Origin: Microcaldota archaeon
GTDB lineage: Archaea; Micrarchaeota; Micrarchaeia; Norongarragalinales; UBA8480
NCBI GenBank assembly: GCA_030697615.1
Contig: JAUYPK010000001.1
Span: forward strand, 1 to 7,832
Direction of reading: 5' to 3'
DNA length: 7,832 nucleotides
This document shows, in pieces, positions 1 to 6,454 of the stretch. Within the stretch, counting starts at the first letter, position 1. Every line of letters starts with the position of its first letter. Both the position numbers and the translations under genes were made by a program. The notes under the pieces were generated by a model, which saw only the letters and a program-made list of their open reading frames with translations, was not told the DNA's origin and searched no databases.

Positions 1-1600
1 CTGCAAGGACATCGGTGATTTTTTCATCGCTTATGTCGTCGGTTTTAACTCCTTCACGTCGAAGCGCTGTTAATGTTTCCAAAAGAGTAACTGCTGCTGT
101 TGATGCGTCGCACTTAGTGGTGCGTACTATGTTTTCAAATAATTGAAACTTTGGGTGTCCTCCCATTCTGTCTGCTAGTTCGTGGTTTAAACCTATTTCC
201 ATATAGCGTTTTATTTTTTGTCCAGGTATTTCTATTTCCCGTAGAGTAGCTAAGTCACTCTGTTTTATGGTTTGTGGCAAAGCGTCTGTTTCTGGGTACA
301 TTCTTGCACTTCCAGCAAGTGGCCTCATGAACCTAGTAAGTTCCCCTTCGGCTTTTCTAGTTTCACGCGGTACCCCGTTAAATGCTTGTGAAGCGCGGTT
401 GACAACTGCTTCAAGCGCTTTTTTGGCGGTTAATTCTGATTCAACGCAAATCACAAACGCATCTTCATCACTGCAGTTTAGAAGTTCGCGTAAATTTTTC
501 TTTTCATCTTCGCTTATTCCAAACTTTTCAAGTGGTTCATCACTATGCATCACGCCTCTTACGCCTGTAGCTGCCTTTGCATAGTCTCCAAGTTCTTTGC
601 CAAACCTAAACGCCGGTTGGATTTCAATTCCAAGCAAACCTGCAAAACCAGCTAGTTTAACTGCCATTACCTTAGCGCCGCCAGCTATGTTAGTTGAAAT
701 TATTTTACTGGCGGTTTTTTCAAAAACTTTTGTAACGTCAAGCACAGTTGCCGCGAGGTTTGCATTGCGTTGCTTTAGCTTATCGCGGATTTCAAGCAAT
801 TTTAGTTGCCTAGCGATTTCATTTTTGATTAAATTTTCAATTGCGCTTAAATCCTGGCACCCCTTTATCTCAATCCTATCCCCGCCTTCAATTGAAATGT
901 TAACATCTTGCCTGATTGTCCCTAGTCCGCGTTGTACTTTGCCGCTGTTGCGCAGTATGTCTCCAAGTTCCTCCGCGACTACTTTAGCCATTTCGGGTGT
1001 AGTTATATCTGGTGCAGTTGCAATTTCAATCAACGGAATCCCTAGCCTGTCAAGCCCATATGCTGTTCGCTTTGACTCCCCGCGTTCAATTATCTTTGCG
1101 CTTTCCTCCTCGAGGCAAATGCTGAGTATTCCAATTGGTTTAGATTTAACGTGTATTTTGCCATTCACCGCTACAAGGCTAGTTCGCTGAAACCCACTTA
1201 CTGTACTTCCATCTACAATTGTTTTCCTCATTACGTAAATTTCATTTGCTATTTTTGCGTTTAATGTCTTGGCAATTTCCAAAGCGGTTTTTAGTGCTTC
1301 TTGGTTAACTTGAAAAGGTGGCTCTTCATCTGCTTCAACTAAACAGCTTGTCTTCTCGCCGCACGTGTATTCGTATGTCTTGTTAGAGTTTGCTTCAAAC
1401 GTTGCCGCGACGTCGGTTTTTCCAAGCTCTCCACTTGAAGCACGTAGCTTACGGTAAACTTGCATGTGTTTTTCGTTTACTTCTTTGTTAGCGTCGCAAT
1501 AACATTCACAGAACAGCTTCTTTGTATCAAGCCGCTGGTGGATCTCCAAGCCACATTTCATTTTTACATTTTGAAAGTTTTGAATATTGTTATCCGCCAT
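1..1600 (-). CDS. gatE: Glu-tRNA(Gln) amidotransferase subunit E (GatE), C-terminus cut by window edge
   Basis: GatE binds misacylated Glu-tRNA(Gln), activates the glutamyl group with ATP and amidates it using ammonia from GatD; the GatDE enzyme is archaea-specific. I translated 533 codons from ATG 1600. Visible: GLEIHQRLDTKKLF at 17-30 (GatB/GatE N-terminal motif), a Cys cluster CECYC at 31-35, the GatB-family signature YGLDRLGIPLIEI at 181-193, KVQRGLGTIRQDVNIS at 221-236, and RMYPETD at 433-439. Residues about 340-400 match the AspRS-like insertion that separates GatE from bacterial GatB. From memory the family is about 620-640 residues, so roughly 90-100 residues, including most of the tRNA-binding tail, lie beyond the edge. 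The ATG starts one base after the gatD stop. A GGAG lies 12 bases upstream inside gatD, so the two are surely co-transcribed. No frameshift was seen. Confidence 0.96.
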   Translation of the reverse strand, partial: MADNNIQNFQNVKMKCGLEIHQRLDTKKLFCECYCDANKEVNEKHMQVYRKLRASSGELGKTDVAATFEANSNKTYEYTCGEKTSCLVEADEEPPFQVNQEALKTALEIAKTLNAKIANEIYVMRKTIVDGSTVSGFQRTSLVAVNGKIHVKSKPIGILSICLEEESAKIIERGESKRTAYGLDRLGIPLIEIATAPDITTPEMAKVVAEELGDILRNSGKVQRGLGTIRQDVNISIEGGDRIEIKGCQDLSAIENLIKNEIARQLKLLEIRDKLKQRNANLAATVLDVTKVFEKTASKIISTNIAGGAKVMAVKLAGFAGLLGIEIQPAFRFGKELGDYAKAATGVRGVMHSDEPLEKFGISEDEKKNLRELLNCSDEDAFVICVESELTAKKALEAVVNRASQAFNGVPRETRKAEGELTRFMRPLAGSARMYPETDALPQTIKQSDLATLREIEIPGQKIKRYMEIGLNHELADRMGGHPKFQLFENIVRTTKCDASTAAVTLLETLTALRREGVKTDDISDEKITDVLA

Positions 1601-1601
1601 A

Positions 1602-2948
1602 TCAGTCAAACTCTCCGGTTATTCGCGGATTTATTTCGCCAGCGATGTTTTCGAGCATTTTTTTCTTAACATCTTCCCTGTCAAGCTTTTGTCCAAGAAG
1701 CCAACCCAGTTTTACATATGCCGTTTCTGTAAGCATGTCACTACAATGAATAGCGCCAGCTTGTGCCAGCAAACGTAAGTTGCGGTATACGAATGCATTT
1801 GTCCTACCGTAAATGCACTGCGTTGTCACTACAACAACAACACCTTTTTTAACCGCTTTTTCAACATGCGGCAGCCACGATAACTTGCGTGCTAGGGATC
1901 CTGTCTTTGTGCCGCTTTTACCAGTTGGCACGTGTCCAAGTGCAAGCCCTTCAATTACAATTCCCTTAAACTTCTTCTGCACGTAGTAGTCAATTATGCT
2001 TGGATCACTTCCAGGATAGGATTTTACAATTGCAACTTTTGGCTCGAAATCAGTTTCATCACGTACAATGTTTTCGACGCGCGTTTTCATAAATTCATTT
2101 AACTTGTCAATTCTTCCATCTGGAAAAATCGCCGCGAGTGGCTTTTCATTGATGGCTTTAAACGCGTCGCGTCTACTAGTGTGCATTTTGCGCGATTTTG
2201 TGCCGCGAATTGCGTGGCAATAGTCATCGTTTGTAGTTGCATGCATAACCGTTGCAACTTCTGCAATGTTGGACGTAGCATAGTGTGCTCCGCATAGCAA
2301 GTTCATTGCACCATCGTAACCTGCCCTGTCAGGCGAACGCTGCGCGCCTACCAAGGCAACTGGTTTACATAGGTCTTTTAACATGAATGAAAGAGCAGCT
2401 GCTGTGAAATGCAAAGTGTCAGTGCCATGCGTTATGATAACTCCTTCTGCCCCGCCGTTTAACTCTTTTGCAACTGCCTTTGCAAGTTTTTGCCAATGTG
2501 TGTAGTTCATATCTTCACTTGCAATTGTAAAAGGCGACTGGATTGAACGTATGCTGACGTGCTTTGTTAATTCTGGTACAGTTGCAATTATTTCTTCTGG
2601 AGTGCGGCACATGAACACCCCGCCGGTTTTGTAGTCTATATGGGTTCCGATTGTTCCGCCAGTTGAAATAAGTGAAATGTTTGGCAAGCCGCTTTGTTTT
2701 TTAATCTCCATCGTGGGGATTTTGCCAATTTCAATTCTTGGCCCGATTTTTTCAATTTTATCCGCATCGCGTAGGCCAATGTTGTAACCAGTTTCCATTT
2801 TCAATACGAGGCAGTCTTGGTCGCCGGTTTCAATGCGCGGCATAAGCCAACCAGTTAAATCTTCTCCCTTCCAGTGGACGTTGACAAAGTCTCCCACTTT
2901 AACTTTTGACTTATCCAACAAACGTTTAGCTTTTCCAGAATACGGCAT
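1602..2948 (-). CDS. gatD: Glu-tRNA(Gln) amidotransferase subunit D (GatD)
   Basis: GatD is the asparaginase-like subunit that releases ammonia from an amide donor and passes it to GatE for Glu-tRNA(Gln) amidation in the cytoplasm. The 448-residue product starts with the beta-rich N-terminal domain (about 1-80, MPYSGKAKRLLDKSKVKVGD), followed by a complete type I/II asparaginase fold. Catalytic-type residues are visible: Thr96 in STGGTIG, Thr176 and Asp177 in HGTDTL, and Lys251 in RGTKSRKMHTSRRDAF, plus GAQRSPDRAGYDG. The frame stays open 17 codons further to an ATG at 2999. That stretch is hydrophobic and unlike the family, and GatD proteins normally begin close to YSGKA, so I chose ATG 2948. 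A GTGAT sits upstream as a possible weak ribosome site. It is the first gene of the gatDE pair. I saw no convincing TATA box, only a weak CTAAAAG near 3012. Confidence 0.96.
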   Translation of the reverse strand: MPYSGKAKRLLDKSKVKVGDFVNVHWKGEDLTGWLMPRIETGDQDCLVLKMETGYNIGLRDADKIEKIGPRIEIGKIPTMEIKKQSGLPNISLISTGGTIGTHIDYKTGGVFMCRTPEEIIATVPELTKHVSIRSIQSPFTIASEDMNYTHWQKLAKAVAKELNGGAEGVIITHGTDTLHFTAAALSFMLKDLCKPVALVGAQRSPDRAGYDGAMNLLCGAHYATSNIAEVATVMHATTNDDYCHAIRGTKSRKMHTSRRDAFKAINEKPLAAIFPDGRIDKLNEFMKTRVENIVRDETDFEPKVAIVKSYPGSDPSIIDYYVQKKFKGIVIEGLALGHVPTGKSGTKTGSLARKLSWLPHVEKAVKKGVVVVVTTQCIYGRTNAFVYRNLRLLAQAGAIHCSDMLTETAYVKLGWLLGQKLDREDVKKKMLENIAGEINPRITGEFD

Positions 2949-3003
2949 GCAATTAATCACTAGAAAAAACAACGAGGGGAAAGAAAAAGGTATCGCCATG
3001 CCC

Positions 3004-3080
3004 CTTTCTTTTAGAAAAAGAAAGTGAGCACAAACGCTTCGACGTTTGTGACTCAGTCACAAGCTTCGCTTGTGCTGAGT
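3004..3080. repeat. Cluster of three adjacent palindromes between gatD and the VIT gene
   Basis: Three inverted repeats lie end to end. The first is CTTTCTTTT 3004-3012 / AAAAGAAAG 3016-3024. The second is TGAG+CACAAACG 3025-3036 / CGTTTGTG 3043-3050 + CTCA 3052-3055, with one bulged A. The third is ACTCAG 3051-3056 + CACAAGC 3058-3064 / GCTTGTG 3068-3074 + CTGAGT 3075-3080, with one bulged T. The second and third share CTCA, so they are mutually exclusive at their bases. Both centre on GCTTCG and have related arms. They lie in the intergenic space between two divergent genes, so neither gene's terminator is expected here. A dispersed palindromic element or a protein-binding site is likelier, but the role is unknown. 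Confidence 0.8.
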
Positions 3081-3109
3081 GCCAGGCGTGGTGCCAAAGA
3101 AAAACTAGG

Positions 3110-3117
3110 TTATAAAT
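3110..3117 (+). promoter_or_regulatory. TATA box of the VIT-family gene; leaderless transcript predicted
   Basis: TTATAAAT is centred about 28 bases before the ATG at 3142. Archaeal transcription starts about 25-27 bases downstream of the TATA centre, so the predicted start falls at or within two bases of the ATG. No Shine-Dalgarno sequence precedes the ATG, which fits a leaderless mRNA. Confidence 0.65.
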
Positions 3118-3141
3118 TGCCGCTTTGTTTAAAGTGTTCTT

Positions 3142-3867
3142 ATGTCAATTTCAAAAAAAGAAGCACGCGAGCATATCCTAAATGAACAGCACAGCAACGG
3201 TGGTTCGCTGTTGCGCCAAGTTATACTCGGAGGCCAAGACGGATTGGTAAACGTGCTTGGGATAGTGCTTGGCTTGGCTGTTGGAACAGGCGACCGCGGC
3301 ATCGTTATACTAGGTGGGTTAGCTGCTACTTTTGCAGAGAGCGTTTCAATGGCAGCTGTTGCTTATACGTCTGGCAAAGCGCAGCGCGACTATTACTACA
3401 AGGAACTGGAACGCGAGAAGTTCGAGGTAAAGCACTATCCTGAAGTTGAACGGGAAGAAATTCGTTTGATTTACTTAAAAAAGGGTTTTCGTGGCAAAGA
3501 GTTGAAAAAAATCGTTGATAAAATTTGCAGCAACGAAAAACGCTGGCTTGACACAATGATGACTGAAGAACTCCACTTGTCAGAAAGCAAAGACATCAAC
3601 CCACTAAGCGAAGGTGCAGTAGTTGGTATCTCCGCTTTTGTTGGCTCGCTCATCCCAATGATTCCATTTTTCTTATTCGCTGTTCCATCGCAAGCAATGC
3701 TCCCGGCAATTATCATTTCCGTAATATGTTTGTTTGCAGCAGGCGCCTATAAAGGCAAAACAACACTTGGCACATGGTGGAAAACCGGGTTGGAAATGGC
3801 AGCGATCGGCATCGCTGCAGCGTTAATTGGATACGTAGTTGGAGCAATTGTCGGAAAGCCGGTTTAA
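3142..3867 (+). CDS. VIT1/CCC1-family Fe2+/Mn2+ transporter
   Basis: This is a membrane transporter of the vacuolar iron transporter family, which exports or sequesters ferrous iron and manganese. In the 241-residue product, residues 24-48 carry the family hallmark (VILGGQDGLVNVLGIVLG). Asp33 and Met70 (in SMAAVAYTS) sit at positions known to matter for metal passage in the plant protein. Hydrophobic segments fall at about 24-48, 52-76, 157-181, 185-204 and 213-237, giving five membrane helices. Between helices 2 and 3 is a charged cytoplasmic block (77-154) rich in Glu, ending in MMTEELHL, that matches the metal-binding three-helix domain of VIT1. The length is normal for the family. The gene has its own TATA box and two large hairpins just after the stop, so it looks monocistronic. 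Family assignment is firm; metal specificity and direction are inference. Confidence 0.9.
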   Translation: MSISKKEAREHILNEQHSNGGSLLRQVILGGQDGLVNVLGIVLGLAVGTGDRGIVILGGLAATFAESVSMAAVAYTSGKAQRDYYYKELEREKFEVKHYPEVEREEIRLIYLKKGFRGKELKKIVDKICSNEKRWLDTMMTEELHLSESKDINPLSEGAVVGISAFVGSLIPMIPFFLFAVPSQAMLPAIIISVICLFAAGAYKGKTTLGTWWKTGLEMAAIGIAAALIGYVVGAIVGKPV

Positions 3868-3871
3868 AGTT

Positions 3872-3918
3872 ATAGCAATCTCATAAAGTAATTCGACAGA
3901 ATTGTATGAGATTGCTAT
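3872..3918 (+). terminator. Large hairpin 4 bases after the VIT gene stop
   Basis: ATAGCAATCTCATA (3872-3885) pairs perfectly over 14 bp with TATGAGATTGCTAT (3905-3918). The 19-base loop contains a further 5-bp stem, AATTC 3890-3894 / GAATT 3899-3903, around GACA. It lies 4 bases after the stop codon. No T-run follows directly, so a processing or 3'-end-protecting stem is as likely as a terminator. Confidence 0.6.
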
Positions 3919-3919
3919 C

Positions 3920-3962
3920 TAGCAAGAAGCAGCAATTTTCGGTTTATTTCTGCTTCTTGCTA
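3920..3962 (+). terminator. Second large hairpin, next to the first
   Basis: TAGCAAGAAGCAG (3920-3932) pairs perfectly over 13 bp with CTGCTTCTTGCTA (3950-3962). After one C/T mismatch the pairing continues for three more base pairs. Its arm sequence is unrelated to the first hairpin, from which it is separated by one base (3919). The right arm ends inside a TATAAAAG sequence that precedes the next gene, so the stem may also act on that gene's promoter or leader. Confidence 0.55.
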
Positions 3963-3967
3963 TAAAA
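3943..3967 (+). promoter_or_regulatory. Candidate TATA boxes of the sigma-70-like gene
   Basis: Two AT-rich motifs precede the gene. TTTATTT (3943-3949) predicts a start near 3972, giving a leader of about 10 bases to ATG 3982. TATAAAA (3961-3967) is the better TATA match, but it predicts a start near 3990, just inside the ORF. The first therefore fits the chosen start codon better. Both overlap the hairpin at 3920-3962. Only transcript mapping can choose between them. Confidence 0.4.
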
Positions 3968-3981
3968 GTTGATTGAATAAA

Positions 3982-4842
3982 ATGGCTAAATTCTTAATCA
4001 AACGTTTTTTTGCTGGGAGAAAGTATCCAAGTGTAGCCGCGATAATGCGCCATGCACAAGAGATATCCGCTGAAATAACCGCTGCCACTACCCCTGAAGC
4101 TGACCAGCTATTAACTGATTTTGAAAAACAGGTAAACGAACTTGCTTTAAAGCACCTGCATGGCCAGTATGATGTAAAGCGCATTGCTGCCGAAATGCCT
4201 ATGGGTGAAGCTACTGGCAAAGTATTGCTTAGCCGCATAGGGCGCGCTTTAATTAAACTCAAGGAAAGCGGTTTAATTCCGCGAACCACGCGTCAGGAAA
4301 AGCCACAATATGCAACGAAACTAAGGGAAGTTACACCTGCAGAAGTGAATGATAACATGGGGCTTGTCCATTATGTCCTTAAGGGAAATCGGTTTATTCC
4401 TGGCGACTGGCGAAAACATATTTCTTATAATCGAGCACTTGAAATTGGCAAGGAAGGGCTTGCTAGGGGAATGGAAATACGTGACCCTGACAAAGGAAAT
4501 CTAAGCACAATTGCCATTCCACATATCGCCACTAGAATCGCCCGTGAAGTGAAACGCGTCAGGAAAATACGGTCACTTGACGCTAACTTGCCGGATCAAG
4601 AAAGAACTTTACACGATATAACCGGTGTGCCGGCAGTTGATCCAGTTATGTTTGAAAATAAATTGGATTTGCTTGTGAAAAGCCGATTAGCCAAGCCCCA
4701 TCATATTGGCGTCTATGTTTTGCGCCAGATTTATGGCCATTCACCAAAACAAATCGCACAGCATTTTAAAGTCTCAAGACAAGCGGTTGATTATGTGTAT
4801 AAATCCGCTGTAAAAATCATAAGCCGAAAACAACAAGAATAA
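3982..4842 (+). CDS. Sigma-70-like protein with an extra N-terminal HTH-like block
   Basis: This is a probable DNA-binding protein of the sigma-70 superfamily, 286 residues. Residues 124-199 read like sigma region 2: NMGLVHYVLKGNRF (2.1), ALEIGKEGLARGMEIRDPDKGN (2.2, compare the bacterial pattern DLIQEGNIGLxxAxxxFDPxxG), then LSTIAIPHIATRIAREVKRV (2.3-2.4). Residues 198-213 (SLDANLPDQERTLHDI) copy the SLDxP...LxDxI motif of region 3.2. Residues 226-284 resemble region 4, with the HTH SPKQIAQHFKVSRQAVDYVYKSAV at 254-277 (here split as SPKQIAQHFK and VSRQAVDYVYKSAV). Residues 52-97 form another HTH-like block. The sigma-3 domain is absent, and the aromatic residues that melt the -10 element in 2.3 are not seen. 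A TTG at 3973 could add three residues, but ATG 3982 is simpler. The stop lies three bases from the convergent elp3 stop. In an archaeon, with TBP/TFB promoters, the role is unknown. It could be a repurposed HTH regulator. The assignment is by eye from motifs. Confidence 0.72.
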   Translation: MAKFLIKRFFAGRKYPSVAAIMRHAQEISAEITAATTPEADQLLTDFEKQVNELALKHLHGQYDVKRIAAEMPMGEATGKVLLSRIGRALIKLKESGLIPRTTRQEKPQYATKLREVTPAEVNDNMGLVHYVLKGNRFIPGDWRKHISYNRALEIGKEGLARGMEIRDPDKGNLSTIAIPHIATRIAREVKRVRKIRSLDANLPDQERTLHDITGVPAVDPVMFENKLDLLVKSRLAKPHHIGVYVLRQIYGHSPKQIAQHFKVSRQAVDYVYKSAVKIISRKQQE

Positions 4843-4845
4843 AAC

Positions 4846-6417
4846 TCAACGTATTATTTTTCCCATATAAGTTCCCATTCTTTTAAACCCAATTTTTTCA
4901 TAATACTGCTTTGCGCCAACTCCACTGATCACGAGTAGCTTATTCGCGTCAAACTCCTCGCTTGCAATTTTCTCCGCTTCTTGCAAAAGTGCTTTGCCGA
5001 GACCATGATGCTGTACTGTTCCGCTTCCGCCAATTGGAACCTGGTCACCGTAAACGTGCAACTCACGAATCCCACAAGTGCGGCTATCTATTTCTGAAAT
5101 GAACGGTTTACCTGGCTTTCTCAACCTACAAAAACCATACAGTACATCTTCAGCTTCAAAAGAAAGAAAAACCTCTTCCCCACCGCTAGCCTGGTAATTA
5201 ATCCTTTTTAGCTTCGCATCTTCAATCGCAGGCACTTTTCCACTACGTGCAACTAAACCAGCTTCCCTACACCGAATACACTTACACTTAATCCCATATT
5301 CTTCGCATTTCTTTTGAACCATTTCACGCAAGTTACTGTTCTTCACACCAGCCGCAACCAACGTAGTCGGAATATCCCGATCAACCCTCATAACCCGACA
5401 CCAAGGCGGAATAAATTCTTTACACCTAGCAATTACATCAGCCGCTGTTTCAGAATTATACGGTTCAAACTCTCCACGCTTCCACATTTCATACAATGGA
5501 GTGTTCGGCAAAACTAAACACGGATAAATTTTAATCATATCTGGACAAAACGCTTCATCTTCAAACAAGCGCCTAAACATAGCAACGTCTTTATTTGGAT
5601 TAGAAAAAGTGCCAGGCATAAAGTGGTGGCAAACCTTCAAAAAAGAATCCTTGCACCGCTGCGTAGCGTCGATGCTTTCCTGCACCCCATGGCCACGTTC
5701 AATCTTCTTCAACACAGCTTCATCTAAGCTCTGTATTCCAAGTTCAATGCGCGTTGCGCCAAGCGAGAGAAACCACTTGACGTCATCTTCGCTGCACCAA
5801 TCTGGCCGAGTTTCAAAAGTAAGCCCAATTACGCGGTGCTTTGCCGTTTCGTTTATTTTTTGGCTTTCTTCAATTGTTTTTGCAACGCTTCCATTAAAAC
5901 CATCAAACGCACCTTTTACAAATTCATGCTGATAATCGCGTGGAAAAGCGTTGAACGTAGCGCCCATTACAATCACATCGCACTTCTCCGGATAATGCCC
6001 AATTGCCTCAAGTTGGGTTAAACGATTCTGCACTTGCCTATAAGCGTCGTAATTATTCTGCTTCGCGCGTTGTGCCGCTGGCTCAAAGCCAGTGTAGCTC
6101 TTCGGCGAAGTAACTCCGCCAGGACAGTAAACGCATTTACCGGGACAGCCAGCTGGTTTAGTCATAATCGCAATTACACTAACGCCAGAAAGCGAACGCA
6201 CGTGGCGAATCTTTAAAAGTTTTTCCAATTCTTTTCGCTTTGCGCCACTAGCTTCCAATAACTCCGCATTTGAAATAACGTCCGCCAACCCAAACCGCTT
6301 ACCAACCAGCTTCTTAATTGCAATTAACTCATCCGCTGTTGAAGGTTTTTGCCGTTCAATCTCGTCTAAAATGAGTTGAACTGGAGTTTGAATAGTATTT
6401 TGTGCTGGCGCTGGCAT
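4846..6417 (-). CDS. elp3: Elp3, tRNA wobble-uridine carboxymethylation enzyme (radical SAM + GNAT)
   Basis: Elp3 uses radical S-adenosylmethionine chemistry and acetyl-CoA to put the carboxymethyl-type side chain (cm5U) on uridine 34 of tRNAs; archaea use it without the other Elongator subunits. The 523-residue product has an N-terminal tRNA-binding-type region (1-85), then the radical SAM 4Fe-4S motif CPGKCVYC with Cys91, Cys95 and Cys98, followed by PGG and SYTGFEP. The Cys-rich segment KCEEYGIKCKCIRCREAG matches the family zinc site. The C-terminal acetyltransferase domain shows QHHGLGKALL at 469-478 and ISGVGAKQYYEKIGF near 497-511. ATG 6417 was chosen over ATG 6477: the 20 extra residues do not look like the family and would overlap the upstream gene. 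There is no Shine-Dalgarno site. The gene is convergent with the sigma-like gene. Confidence 0.96.
   Translation of the reverse strand: MPAPAQNTIQTPVQLILDEIERQKPSTADELIAIKKLVGKRFGLADVISNAELLEASGAKRKELEKLLKIRHVRSLSGVSVIAIMTKPAGCPGKCVYCPGGVTSPKSYTGFEPAAQRAKQNNYDAYRQVQNRLTQLEAIGHYPEKCDVIVMGATFNAFPRDYQHEFVKGAFDGFNGSVAKTIEESQKINETAKHRVIGLTFETRPDWCSEDDVKWFLSLGATRIELGIQSLDEAVLKKIERGHGVQESIDATQRCKDSFLKVCHHFMPGTFSNPNKDVAMFRRLFEDEAFCPDMIKIYPCLVLPNTPLYEMWKRGEFEPYNSETAADVIARCKEFIPPWCRVMRVDRDIPTTLVAAGVKNSNLREMVQKKCEEYGIKCKCIRCREAGLVARSGKVPAIEDAKLKRINYQASGGEEVFLSFEAEDVLYGFCRLRKPGKPFISEIDSRTCGIRELHVYGDQVPIGGSGTVQHHGLGKALLQEAEKIASEEFDANKLLVISGVGAKQYYEKIGFKRMGTYMGKIIR
4857..4861 (+). terminator. Oligo-T run after the sigma-like gene
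   Basis: A T5 run lies 15 bases after the sigma-like stop, inside the last codons of the convergent elp3 gene. Archaeal polymerase can stop at short U-runs, so this is the only visible candidate for the 3' end of that transcript. Support is weak. Confidence 0.3.
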
Positions 6418-6454
6418 TTTGTAATCAACTTGAGAATAATGAATTAAGAGGAAA

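Noticed and set aside
267..1190. Plus-strand frames of 105 and 197 residues (267-584 and 597-1190)
   Set aside because: They lie antisense to the fully open and clearly recognisable gatE frame and have low-complexity Ser/Leu-rich translations typical of shadow frames.
2949..2999. A 17-residue N-terminal extension of GatD from ATG 2999
   Set aside because: It is hydrophobic and unlike GatD N-termini, which begin near YSGKA. A signal peptide makes no sense for a cytoplasmic tRNA enzyme.
3004..3080. Palindrome cluster as a CRISPR array
   Set aside because: There are no evenly spaced identical direct repeats with unique spacers, only inverted repeats that directly adjoin.
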